IMG/VR virus record: IMGVR_UViG_3300018083_000029
Span: 1 to 63,733 of that record
Length of the DNA: 63,733 bases
Strand: one strand, 5' to 3'
Source of the DNA: a virus
Positions 1-8,401 of the stretch are shown here, piece after piece. Each line of letters starts with the position of its first letter. The first letter of the stretch is position 1. The notes under the pieces were generated by a model that saw nothing but the letters and a program-made list of their open reading frames with translations, was not told where the DNA came from and ran no database searches. Both the position numbers and the translations under genes were made by a program.

Positions 1-7
1 AACCGAC
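1..7. repeat. Terminal 7-bp direct overlap, left copy
   Basis: The first seven bases, AACCGAC, are identical to the last seven (63727-63733). Merging the two copies joins the open frame at the right end (ending RGTTD) to the open frame here (TDSRETLGG) without a shift. This supports a circular or circularly permuted molecule of 63,726 bp. The overlap is too short to be a biological terminal repeat by itself and may be a trace of how the sequence was closed or cut. Confidence 0.75.
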
Positions 8-1375
8 AGTAGAGAGACTTTAGGAGGGCTCCGTTTAAAAAATAACAACGCTGGAACAAGGCTCACAGACCGTCAGAACGAAGTAGCGCGCTTCGCTCGC
101 GATACAATAAGAATAGTCGCAGAGATTATCGCTAAGCACTTTAGCGATGAAACTCTAATTAAATCCAGTGGTGTGCTCTTAGAAGATGAGTTACAGCCTG
201 CTGCAATAATGGAAGAATTAGAAAACCCGATACCAAAACAACAACCGCAAAAACCAAATCCCGGTGGCGCGCTTGGGGGCGCTGCCGGTGCAGGGGGAGG
301 CATGCCACAGGCTCCTGGCGGGCCTCCCCCGCCCAATCCTGTTGGACCTCCAGGTATGCCGCCACAGCCTCCAATGCCACATCCTATGCCCCCGCCTGGA
401 CCGCCTATGGGACCTCCTATGCCTGCACCACAGGCACCACAACCGGGTCAGCCGCCCGGTGGTAATGTAATTCCGTTCCCTGGTGGAATGGGAATGATGC
501 CGCCCCCGCCGCCTGATCCTAAGATGATAATAGCCGAGCGCGTACAATCAGCTATTGACCTCTTACGTAACGACATAGAGCGTGGCTACAGGATAGACAT
601 AGAAACAGACTCCACTATCTTTGGCGATCAAATGCAAGAACGCCAGGACGTAATTGAGTTTATTACCACTATGACCTCGTTTATCGGTGAAGCCGGTACT
701 ATGGGCCAAGCCATACCCGAATTTGTACCCCTTGCAGGCAAAATGCTACAGTTTGGCTGTAGGCGCTTCAAGGCCGGTAGAGATTTAGAGTCTGCTATCA
801 ATGACTTTACCGAAAAGATGGCGAAAAAGGCTAAACATCTGTCTGAGAATCCGCAGCCAACACCTGAAGAACAAAAGGCTCAAGCAGAAATTCAACAGAC
901 TATGCTTGAGTCTCAGATGCAGCAAAAGAATGACGAGCGTGATGCTCAGAAACAAGCTGCAAACGATCAGCGCGAGTTCCAGATTAAACAGGCTGAAGAT
1001 CAGCGCGAAGCTCAAAAGATGCAGATGGAAATGGGCATAGCTCAACAGGAAGCAGCCCAAAAACAAGAAGAAATGCGCATGGAAATGGAGTTTAAACAGC
1101 AAGAACATGCCATTAGAATGAAGGAATTAGAGGCTGATTTATATAAATCCCATCAAGACCACCAGATGAAACAACAAGAAATGGGGATGAAGCAGCAAGA
1201 AATGTCCATGAACTTAGAGCATAAAGAAAAAGAACACACCATGGACATTAAACAACAAGAAAAGCAAGGTGAATTAGACGAAAAAGCTCTTGCGCACAAA
1301 GAAAAAGAGCAAAATATGAAGCACAAAGAAAGAATGAAACCTAAGCCCAAAGCAAAGCCGAAGGCCAAAAAATGA
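1..1375 (+). CDS. Portal protein, C-terminal half (partial, continues from 62342)
   Basis: The frame is open from base 2 with no start codon and continues the portal gene from the right end, giving about 919 residues in all. The first 55 residues here (ARFARDTIRIVAEIIAKHF region) resemble the end of podophage portal cores. A stretch of roughly 75 residues rich in Pro, Gly and Met follows, then a short helical domain, then about 180 residues dominated by Gln, Glu, Lys and Met with repeated KQQEM-type units that should form a long coiled coil. It ends in a basic PKPKAKPKAKK tail. Portals often carry a C-terminal helical barrel inside the capsid, but this extension is long and unusual in composition. 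The stop overlaps the next start as ATGA. Confidence 0.9.
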   Translation, partial: TDSRETLGGLRLKNNNAGTRLTDRQNEVARFARDTIRIVAEIIAKHFSDETLIKSSGVLLEDELQPAAIMEELENPIPKQQPQKPNPGGALGGAAGAGGGMPQAPGGPPPPNPVGPPGMPPQPPMPHPMPPPGPPMGPPMPAPQAPQPGQPPGGNVIPFPGGMGMMPPPPPDPKMIIAERVQSAIDLLRNDIERGYRIDIETDSTIFGDQMQERQDVIEFITTMTSFIGEAGTMGQAIPEFVPLAGKMLQFGCRRFKAGRDLESAINDFTEKMAKKAKHLSENPQPTPEEQKAQAEIQQTMLESQMQQKNDERDAQKQAANDQREFQIKQAEDQREAQKMQMEMGIAQQEAAQKQEEMRMEMEFKQQEHAIRMKELEADLYKSHQDHQMKQQEMGMKQQEMSMNLEHKEKEHTMDIKQQEKQGELDEKALAHKEKEQNMKHKERMKPKPKAKPKAKK

Positions 1376-1599
1376 ACACGCAAGAAATAGATAAAATAGT
1401 CACGGATCGGCTTCGATCTCACAATTTAATCCCTGTTGGGAAAATACACCAATCGGCGCCGTTTTACTATAGGTTTTTTACTACTAGCAACCGAGTGGGG
1501 AATTGGGGAACTATAGAGATATCTATCAAAAGAGAAGAAGATATCGAAGCCAAGATTATTGATTGTGTAACCCGTTATCAGAGGATGATTGCCCGGTGA
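1372..1599 (+). CDS. Small hypothetical protein downstream of portal
   Basis: This 75-residue protein is not recognised. Its ATG overlaps the portal stop (ATGA) and its own TGA overlaps the GTG of the next gene, so it is translationally coupled inside the head-gene operon. It is mixed alpha/beta in appearance with central aromatic residues (FYYRFF) and has no membrane segment. Position suggests a minor head or assembly role, but nothing in the sequence identifies one. Confidence 0.75.
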   Translation: MNTQEIDKIVTDRLRSHNLIPVGKIHQSAPFYYRFFTTSNRVGNWGTIEISIKREEDIEAKIIDCVTRYQRMIAR

Positions 1600-2000
1600 C
1601 TGTATATAGACACCAACCCGATAACCCCATGGCTAATGAGCGTGGGATGGTGACTCTAGAAAATTACTATCAGTATAAATATATGTATGAAGACGACAAA
1701 AGAGCTGTAATTGGTAACCAAGTCGTAGAATTACAGTTTATTACTGATGGTATGAATGAGACTTGGCACCCAGCCAATGGCAAATATTACACCTCTAAGA
1801 AGCGCTTTAGGGACGAAACTAAAGCTCGCGGCTGCATAGAAGTAGGTAATGAGATAAAAGAGAAGCTTAAGCCCCGTAAACACATTAGAGCTTCAAAACG
1901 ACAAAGGAGAGATGATATAAAGAGAGCCCTATGGGAAGTCCGCAACGGACAAAATACTTATCATGGAACCGAATACGAGAATGTTTTTAAGAAGAAATGA
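1596..2000 (+). CDS. Hypothetical protein between portal and scaffold
   Basis: This is a 134-residue protein. I choose GTG at 1596, which overlaps the previous stop (GTGA) and lies behind a GAGG sequence, rather than the upstream TTG at 1563 that would extend it into the preceding gene. It is basic towards the C terminus (KPRKHIRASKRQRRDD). The central part (WHPANGKYYTSKKRFRDET) has the look of small conserved proteins found next to phage portal and scaffold genes. No function can be assigned from the sequence. Confidence 0.75.
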   Translation: MTVYRHQPDNPMANERGMVTLENYYQYKYMYEDDKRAVIGNQVVELQFITDGMNETWHPANGKYYTSKKRFRDETKARGCIEVGNEIKEKLKPRKHIRASKRQRRDDIKRALWEVRNGQNTYHGTEYENVFKKK

Positions 2001-2056
2001 TCTTAAAAATGTTTATAGGTTGACTATCTTTATAGCCCCCAAGTAGGAATAGAGCC

Positions 2057-3235
2057 ATGGCAAAAGATACCCCAGAAGTCGAAGTTTTCGAGCAGCCGTC
2101 AGTGCGCGACTCGATTATTGCTGCGCGTGAGGAAGTAGATGCCCAAGACAAAAACAGAGAAGATGACGAAGTTAAAAGAGACGATGGCCCGGCGCGCGAA
2201 GACAAAGAAGACAGACAAGACAAAAAAGAAGTCAAAGCCAAGCCAGTCAGTAAATCCGAGTCCGAGCCCGACGACGAAACAACCGACGATAGCGGAGACG
2301 CTGAACCAGTTGTCGAAGAACCGAAAGTCAGCGATAAGACTGAGGTAAAGACTAAAGCTCCAGTTGGATGGACTAAAGAAGCTAAAGCAGAGTGGGCAAA
2401 GCTTCCAGAACACGTTAGAGCGTCTATTGCCAAGCGTGAAAAGGAAGTTTCCGATGGTTTTGCGGGCACAAAGCAAGCCACAGAACGATTAAGAGAATTT
2501 GATACCGTCATAGCGCCTCATATGCCAGCTATTCAACAGTTTGGCGTATCTCCAGCGCAAACGGTAGGCAAGTTGTTTGAATGGTTTACAGTGTTAAGCC
2601 ATCCGAACAAACAGGTGCGGCAAGATGGCTTCAAGATTCTTGCCAAAAACTTTGGAATAGACACACAGGAATTTGCCCCTCAACGGCAGGTTCAAGACGA
2701 TCCGCAGCAGTATCAAGAACCAGAACAGAACAACCAGAATGATAGTCCACCTGCATGGGCTCAATCATTAATTGAGCGTCAGCAGCAATTGGATGGCATG
2801 CTGTCTACTCAAAAGCAGCAAGCTACCCAGGATTATGTTAATTCTTGGGCTTATGCCAAAGACGCAAAAGGTGAATTAATACGTCCACACTATGAGAAAG
2901 TTAGAGTGGCAATCGCTGCTTTAATTGGTCAAGGTGTGGTCCCCTTAGAAGCTGGCCAAATAACTCAGGATGTAATGCAGAAAGCTTATGAAAAAGCTAT
3001 CCGCGTTGATGATGAGGTTTGGGCTCAGGTTCAAGAGGAACAGCAGGAAGCAGCGGAAGCTAAAAAACAAGCTGAAGCTGTTAAGAGAGCAGCGGCTGCA
3101 AGAGCGGCTAAAGCCAAAGCTGTAAGTATTAAACCCGGTGCGCCTACGCTTAACGGCGCTAAATCTGGCAAGCCCAATGGTAAGGTTTCTGTTCGAGATA
3201 GTATTGATGCTGCCATCAAAGAAGCAATGGGATAA
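2057..3235 (+). CDS. Capsid scaffolding protein (putative)
   Basis: This 392-residue protein lies immediately before the major capsid gene. It has an extremely charged, disordered N-terminal region (Asp/Glu/Lys-rich, about residues 20-100), a central helical part with many Gln, and a basic Ala/Lys-rich C-terminal region. This layout and position are typical of phage scaffolds, which bind coat protein through a basic C-terminal helix and are absent from mature capsids. The motif VRDSI(I/D)AA occurs twice, near residue 16 and again about 12 residues from the C terminus. The start is supported by an AGGA sequence upstream. Scaffolds diverge quickly, so the call rests mainly on position and composition. 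Confidence 0.8.
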   Translation: MAKDTPEVEVFEQPSVRDSIIAAREEVDAQDKNREDDEVKRDDGPAREDKEDRQDKKEVKAKPVSKSESEPDDETTDDSGDAEPVVEEPKVSDKTEVKTKAPVGWTKEAKAEWAKLPEHVRASIAKREKEVSDGFAGTKQATERLREFDTVIAPHMPAIQQFGVSPAQTVGKLFEWFTVLSHPNKQVRQDGFKILAKNFGIDTQEFAPQRQVQDDPQQYQEPEQNNQNDSPPAWAQSLIERQQQLDGMLSTQKQQATQDYVNSWAYAKDAKGELIRPHYEKVRVAIAALIGQGVVPLEAGQITQDVMQKAYEKAIRVDDEVWAQVQEEQQEAAEAKKQAEAVKRAAAARAAKAKAVSIKPGAPTLNGAKSGKPNGKVSVRDSIDAAIKEAMG

Positions 3236-3252
3236 CTTAGAGAGAAACAACG

Positions 3253-4284
3253 ATGGCGTTTCCCAATCTTTCAGAAATCACGACTACTACCCTGCGTAAT
3301 CGCACAGGCGTATTACAGGATAACGTAAGTCGTAACAACGCACTTCTGATGAGGCTCAACCGTAAGGGTCGCATCAAGACTTTCTCTGGCGGTCGTACTA
3401 TTGTTCAGGAACTGAACTACGCCAACAATAGCACGTTCCTCTGGTATTCTGGTTATCAGACCTTAAACATCAATCCTTCGCAGGTGTTCACTGCGGCGGA
3501 GTATCCGATCCGTCAGGCTGCTCTGGCGATCTCTATTAGCGGACTTGAGGAGTTACAGAACTCTGGCGAGGAAGCTATTATTGATCTGTTAGAGGGTCGC
3601 GTCGAGAACGGCGAACAGACCTTCATGAACGGTCTCTCGAATGGTGTTTATGGTGACGGGTCTGTCACTGGTTCTATTGGTGGTCTACAGCTCCTTATCG
3701 CTGCTAGCCCTGCCACTGGTACTGTTGGTGGTATCGACCGTGCATCATGGCCGTTCTGGCGCAATATTAGCTTCTCCGCTCTGACTACTGGCGGTGCAGC
3801 AACATCGGAAGCGAATATCCTTAACTATATGAACCGTACTTGGGTTCAGGTTGTTCGTGGCCGTGACTTCCCTGATCTGATTGTCGCCGACAATAACATG
3901 TTCACTTTCTACATGCAGGCGTTACAGTCGATTCAGCGTATCCAGACTGAGAATGGCGCTCCCGATATGGCTGAGGCTGGTTTCCAGACTCTTAAGTATC
4001 TTAGCGCAGACGTGGTGTTGGATGGTGGATTCCAGGGTTTCGCGGGCGATCCGCTTCCCCCGGAATTATCTTCTAGCTCTAGTGCAGTTGGTGGTGTTCC
4101 GGCTTCTACAATGTATTTCTGCAATACAAACTATTTACATTGGAGGCCGCATAGCCAGAGAAATATGGTTCCTTTAGACCCGGATCGTTTCTCTGTAAAC
4201 CAAGATGCGATGGTTCGTCTGTTAGGCTGGGCTGGTAACGCCACTCTGTCTAACGCGTTCCTCCAGAGCACAATCACCACGTAA
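3253..4284 (+). CDS. Major capsid protein
   Basis: This 343-residue protein follows the scaffold with a 17-bp gap. Codon choice shifts towards strongly translated codons (many CGT, GGT, CTG), as expected for the most abundant virion protein. The N-terminal part (MAFPNLSEITTTTLRNRTG, then an arm with INPSQVFTAAEYPIRQAALAISISGLE) matches the HK97-fold coat proteins of podoviruses and related phages. The C-terminal part (YLHWRPHSQRNMVPLDPDRFSVNQDA) resembles the end of such coats. It would assemble around the scaffold to form the icosahedral head. Confidence 0.9.
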   Translation: MAFPNLSEITTTTLRNRTGVLQDNVSRNNALLMRLNRKGRIKTFSGGRTIVQELNYANNSTFLWYSGYQTLNINPSQVFTAAEYPIRQAALAISISGLEELQNSGEEAIIDLLEGRVENGEQTFMNGLSNGVYGDGSVTGSIGGLQLLIAASPATGTVGGIDRASWPFWRNISFSALTTGGAATSEANILNYMNRTWVQVVRGRDFPDLIVADNNMFTFYMQALQSIQRIQTENGAPDMAEAGFQTLKYLSADVVLDGGFQGFAGDPLPPELSSSSSAVGGVPASTMYFCNTNYLHWRPHSQRNMVPLDPDRFSVNQDAMVRLLGWAGNATLSNAFLQSTITT

Positions 4285-4311
4285 TACGCTAAACTAAGCG
4301 AGGTACTAAAC

Positions 4312-4953
4312 ATGACTATTCTTTCTCGGTGGTACACCATGGATAACAAGTTGGGGGTAAACCTCAACGTTGTTTCATCCTTTGGTCCCGTTAGTGTTTC
4401 TGACAGTGGTGACGCTCTTGCGTATCCTGATCCTATTGGATACATGCCAAAGCTTGGCGACCGCGTACAGGGTAATAACGGCTCTGAATGGATGTACGTT
4501 AAAGCCGGTTTGACAGTTACTGCGTTTAATGCAGTAGCTATTAACCCGAACTTTAGCGTACAGAACTTAGCCGCGTCGCTTATTACTTCTAACGCTTATA
4601 GCTATGGCGTTGCACAGTTCCAGCCGGTAAACGTATCTGTTGGTGCTGCTGGCGGTGGCGTTGCTAATGCTGGTGAGTTCTTCTGGGCGCTCCTGAAGGC
4701 TAATTCTGGCATTCGCATTAACGCAACTGGTACTAACTCTCCCGGAGATGGTCTGTATATCTCTATGACCAACTCTGGTCGTGTTGCTGGTGCTAGCTCG
4801 ATTGGTCTTATCGCAAGTGGCGGTAGGCTCAATGGACTTATGTTCCTTGGTAGCGTTTCTATCGACGCTATTACGGCTAGCTCGTCGGCTTCTGAGTTTG
4901 GTATGTTTAGCTACATTGCTCCCGCCGGTCAGTGGGCTGCAATCACTGTCTAA
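4312..4953 (+). CDS. Head decoration or minor capsid protein (putative)
   Basis: This 213-residue protein sits directly after the major capsid gene with its own AGG ribosome binding site, and codon use resembles that of the coat. It is rich in Ser, Thr, Ala and Gly with alternating hydrophobic beta-like segments (for example ASSIGLIASGGRLNG and ITASSSASEFG) and has no membrane segment or signal peptide. Genes at this position usually encode a decoration or head-stabilising protein. It lies directly upstream of three Maf-like glycosyltransferase genes, and its many Ser/Thr residues make it a candidate acceptor for sugar, which is inference only. Confidence 0.65.
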   Translation: MTILSRWYTMDNKLGVNLNVVSSFGPVSVSDSGDALAYPDPIGYMPKLGDRVQGNNGSEWMYVKAGLTVTAFNAVAINPNFSVQNLAASLITSNAYSYGVAQFQPVNVSVGAAGGGVANAGEFFWALLKANSGIRINATGTNSPGDGLYISMTNSGRVAGASSIGLIASGGRLNGLMFLGSVSIDAITASSSASEFGMFSYIAPAGQWAAITV

Positions 4954-4954
4954 C

Positions 4955-5878
4955 ATGAAAACGTACCAAGAAGTACAGGTAGAAGACAAGATCGCCAGAG
5001 TTTATCCTGGCGATTTTGTTAAATTACAAGACGTACAAACTAATGCGGCTACTCCATCTACTGTAGCTATTGAAAACATAAAGAAAAATTTAAAGTTAAA
5101 TCTACATAAATTAGAATTCTTACCCGAATTTAATAAAGTTAAAGGGCATAATGTCCCTATAGCTGTAGTTGGTGGCGGCCCATCCCTAAAGAATCACTTA
5201 GAAGAACTAAAGCAATTTAGGACTATTATTGCTTGTGGCTCTGTCCACGATTATTTAATATCTAATGGTATTATACCTACTTACGCTACTATATGCGATC
5301 CTGACAAAATAAGTCTCAATTACTTTAAAAACCCGCACACAGAAACAAAATATTTACTCTCAACTGGTGTGGATGAAAGTATTATTGAGCATTTTAAAGC
5401 CAACCATAATCAAATTATACTTTGGCACTGTCACAGTGCAGATTATGACGTTAAAGAAATAGAGAAATTAGAGGGCAGAGAGTATCAGGCCATCAGTGGT
5501 GGTTGCACAGTAGGCTTGAGGTCTATTAATATAGCTATAATGATGGGGTATAGTAACTTACATATTTTTGGCTTTGATAGTTCTATGAGTGATGAAGAGT
5601 GCCACGCATATAAAGTAAGTGAAGAAGAAAAAGACAGTTTTGGTAAAATATGGCAACTCAAACTAAGAGATTTAAAAAGGGATGATGGACAAGGTCCAGG
5701 GGATAAAGTATATAATTGCTTAGGGTATCAATTAGCTCAGGCTGATAACTTTAAGAACTTCTATTTTAGCTTTGGCAGGCTATTTACACCTACTTTTCAC
5801 GGAGATGGATTACTCCCTGATTTATTCCAACTAATGTTAGAGTCTATAGGGGCAGAAGTAGTGCCGGGGGCGGCATGA
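4955..5878 (+). CDS. DUF115 / Maf-like (MptE-like) protein, paralogue 1
   Basis: This 307-residue protein starts at ATG 4955, one base after the previous stop. It carries the DUF115 signature: GGGPSL at residues 73-78, a CDPD motif at 114-117, GGCTVGLRS followed by a helix, and FGFDS around Asp208. This family includes the bacterial motility accessory factors (Maf), which add pseudaminic or legionaminic acid to flagellin, and archaeal MptE, a pterin diphosphokinase. Two further paralogues follow (5875 and 7591). With a nonulosonic acid pathway elsewhere in the genome, a glycosyltransferase role is more likely than pterin metabolism. Placement inside the capsid operon suggests late expression and a virion-linked substrate. 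Confidence 0.8.
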   Translation: MKTYQEVQVEDKIARVYPGDFVKLQDVQTNAATPSTVAIENIKKNLKLNLHKLEFLPEFNKVKGHNVPIAVVGGGPSLKNHLEELKQFRTIIACGSVHDYLISNGIIPTYATICDPDKISLNYFKNPHTETKYLLSTGVDESIIEHFKANHNQIILWHCHSADYDVKEIEKLEGREYQAISGGCTVGLRSINIAIMMGYSNLHIFGFDSSMSDEECHAYKVSEEEKDSFGKIWQLKLRDLKRDDGQGPGDKVYNCLGYQLAQADNFKNFYFSFGRLFTPTFHGDGLLPDLFQLMLESIGAEVVPGAA

Positions 5879-6843
5879 TATTAGATATTCCACATCAAAA
5901 GCTAGATTTTCGTAGTTCTATGTTGGTCCCCTCTGGCCCACAGATGGACGAAGATGAATTTCAAAAATTAGAAGTAGTAAATACCCAAGCAGCTACTCCC
6001 TCTAGCATAACTAAACTCAAAATATTAGATAATTTAAAGCGAAATTTACCTACTTTGCACGGTATGCCAGAGTTCAAGCAAATAAAAAGTGAACCTATAG
6101 CTCTTATAGGGGGAGGGCCGTCTGTATCGAACTATATAGAGGAAATTAAAGGGTTTAAATACACTATCGCCTGTGGGTCTGCACATGACTTTTGCGTTAA
6201 GAACAATATTATTCCTACTTACGCTACTGCTTGCGATCCTGATCCAATTACAGCTAATTATTTGACTAAGCCTCAGATATGGACCAAGTATTTAATAGCT
6301 TCAGGCTGTGATAAGAAGGTATTTGACTATTTAAAAGGGTTCTCCACTTACATTTGGCACTGTCACAGCGACGATTATATGGATATGCGCGCACAAATGG
6401 GTGGCGAATATCAAGCAGTAGGTGGTGGTTGCACAGTTGGACTAAGATCACTATCTATAGCGCTTATGCTGGGGTATTGGGATATCCATTTTTATGGGTT
6501 TGACAGCTGTATGGGCGATAATTTAGAGCACCACGCGTATGATTTTAGTGATGAAACCGAGGAAATAGGGCAAATATACACAGTCAGATTCGGTAATGAG
6601 AAAAACTCATTTAAAGAAAAAGACTATAAATGCGCAGGCTATCAGTTAGCCCAAGCATCGCACTTTAAAGAGTTTTACTCTCAGTATTGTAACGTGTTTA
6701 AACCTACTTTTCACGGGGATGGGCTGCTCCCGGCTATGGTAAGACACATACAAAACGAAGAAGCCCGCTTAGGGCTCTCTAAAACGAACCAAATGGAGAA
6801 TTTAAGAGGGTTATTGAGCCAACCAGAAGGTACAAAGATATGA
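5875..6843 (+). CDS. DUF115 / Maf-like protein, paralogue 2
   Basis: This 322-residue protein overlaps the preceding paralogue by four bases (ATGA). It has the same signature motifs: GGGPSV from residue 79, a CDPDP motif, GGGCTVGLRS and FYGFDSC. Identity to paralogue 1 is clear along the whole length, including the shared endings TFHGDGLLP and CAGYQLAQA, so the pair arose by duplication and then diverged. It carries an extra N-terminal segment of about 20 residues. Expected activity is sugar transfer from a CMP-nonulosonate, as for bacterial Maf proteins. Divergent copies could recognise different acceptor proteins. Confidence 0.8.
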   Translation: MILDIPHQKLDFRSSMLVPSGPQMDEDEFQKLEVVNTQAATPSSITKLKILDNLKRNLPTLHGMPEFKQIKSEPIALIGGGPSVSNYIEEIKGFKYTIACGSAHDFCVKNNIIPTYATACDPDPITANYLTKPQIWTKYLIASGCDKKVFDYLKGFSTYIWHCHSDDYMDMRAQMGGEYQAVGGGCTVGLRSLSIALMLGYWDIHFYGFDSCMGDNLEHHAYDFSDETEEIGQIYTVRFGNEKNSFKEKDYKCAGYQLAQASHFKEFYSQYCNVFKPTFHGDGLLPAMVRHIQNEEARLGLSKTNQMENLRGLLSQPEGTKI

Positions 6844-7598
6844 ATGACTTCGCAGGACTAAACAAACCCCAAAGCATCAATTGGAACTCGGCGGCACGCG
6901 ACTACGGAATGGTGAGTTTCGGCAATGATAGCATGTTAAACGTGCTATTTTATACCCGAAGCGTGGTTAACGAGCAGAAATCTCGTGATATGGGTAAGCC
7001 GCACCATGATGCGGTGGAATTTGTGCGTATGCAGCAGCCTGGGGAGGCTTCTACAGTCATTGAGCGCCCTGTCCAGGAAGCAGATAAACATAGGTTCCCT
7101 CGTCAATATACGCTCTATCTTAACAAGAAAGAGCAAATCCCCGAGGGAACCCCTATTGAGTTGTTATTTCCCAATAGCCCTAACGTAGCTGACAATCTTA
7201 AGGGTTGGGGAGTATACACAGTTGAACAGTGTGCAGCTATGAGCCAGCACGCTATTCAGAATATCAATATGGGTGGACAGGACTATCAGAATAGGGCTAA
7301 GAGTTATCTGGAGAATGCGTCTAAAGGCGTTAATTTCCACAAGCAGATCAAAGAGCTTGAGGAAATGAAGTCTAAATATAACGTCCTTCAGCAGAACCAT
7401 AACACGCTCCAGCAGCAGTTTAGTGCTCTTATGGCTAAGTTGGAAGACCCCAACAAGAACGGGTTATCTCCCTCTTGGCAGCCTAACTATGACGCACAGG
7501 CCGAGCGATTAAACTCTAATCATCCTTCGCACGAAGTAGCACAAAAGAAGAAAACCAGAGCGACGACAGCTAAAGCAGAAGAGTTTGGCAGTGAATAA
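6840..7598 (+). CDS. Hypothetical structural-region protein with coiled coil
   Basis: This 252-residue protein is inserted between Maf-like paralogues 2 and 3, with an ATGA overlap on its left and the next start inside its end. The N-terminal 150 residues look globular and beta-rich (FYTRSVVNEQKSRDMGKPH, then FPRQYTLYLNKKEQIPEGTP). Residues 165-205 form a predicted coiled coil (KQIKELEEMKSKYNVLQQN), and the tail is basic. It is not recognised. Being locked into the Maf-like gene cluster suggests a virion or assembly protein, possibly a partner or target of the transferases. Confidence 0.75.
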   Translation: MNDFAGLNKPQSINWNSAARDYGMVSFGNDSMLNVLFYTRSVVNEQKSRDMGKPHHDAVEFVRMQQPGEASTVIERPVQEADKHRFPRQYTLYLNKKEQIPEGTPIELLFPNSPNVADNLKGWGVYTVEQCAAMSQHAIQNINMGGQDYQNRAKSYLENASKGVNFHKQIKELEEMKSKYNVLQQNHNTLQQQFSALMAKLEDPNKNGLSPSWQPNYDAQAERLNSNHPSHEVAQKKKTRATTAKAEEFGSE

Positions 7599-8400
7599 GT
7601 TAGACGGTGTCGAAACTGTTCTTGCAGTTAACACCGAAACACTAATAGACCAAATAACAAAAAATACACAACTAGGTCTCACAAACCTAGTTGATGCCCC
7701 TTTCTTTAGAGAAAGCAAGCAAATTGCGTTAGTTGGGGGAGGGCCGTCCTTGTCTAAATACTTGGACGAATTACGTGAGTTTAAAGGTCCAATAGTAGCC
7801 TGCGGGTCAGTACATGATTTTCTGGTTGAAAATGATATTAATATGGATTATTGTATTGTTTGCGACCCTGACCCTATTGTCATTGACTATATGAAGAAAA
7901 AGAACTACACAACTAGATATTTGGTAGCTTCGCAGTGTCATCCAGATGTATTTGAACATCTAAAATTTAGTAATACACATATATGGCACGCAGGCGGAGA
8001 TAACTTAGATATACTAAAAGCTTTTACGGGAGGTTCCGATGTTATCGGTGGTGGATGTACAGTTGGCTCACGGGCTATTATTATTTCTATGTGTCTCGGG
8101 TATAACGATATTTCCCTATTTGGATTTGACTCTAGTTTAAGTAAAGATTTTAAACATCACAGCTACGAGTTCCAAACTAACCAAGAAACTATCGGGAATA
8201 TCACCGAGATAAGATTAAACTCACCTGATGACGCAGAGGTGTTCCATTGTGCTGGATATCACGTAGCACAGCTATTCGACATTAAAAAGATTTTGGAGCT
8301 ATACGCGAGCCGTGTAAGGTTTAGAATCCGATGCGATGGTGCCTTGAGCCACCTGTTTAAACTAGGTATCGAAATATCCGCTCAGAAAAAGGAAACATAA
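7591..8400 (+). CDS. DUF115 / Maf-like protein, paralogue 3
   Basis: This is a 269-residue protein. I prefer the GTG at 7591, which overlaps the stop of the previous gene and has an AGAAGAG sequence at good spacing; TTG 7585 is an alternative. It carries GGGPSLSKY at residues 49-57, CDPDP, GGGCTVGSRA and FGFDSS, so it keeps the complete DUF115 signature, but it is shorter than the other two copies. The N-terminal extension before the nucleotide-binding motif is reduced. It is directly followed by the Ser/Thr-rich protein at 8402. Role as for paralogues 1 and 2. Confidence 0.78.
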   Translation: MNKLDGVETVLAVNTETLIDQITKNTQLGLTNLVDAPFFRESKQIALVGGGPSLSKYLDELREFKGPIVACGSVHDFLVENDINMDYCIVCDPDPIVIDYMKKKNYTTRYLVASQCHPDVFEHLKFSNTHIWHAGGDNLDILKAFTGGSDVIGGGCTVGSRAIIISMCLGYNDISLFGFDSSLSKDFKHHSYEFQTNQETIGNITEIRLNSPDDAEVFHCAGYHVAQLFDIKKILELYASRVRFRIRCDGALSHLFKLGIEISAQKKET

Positions 8401-8401
8401 T

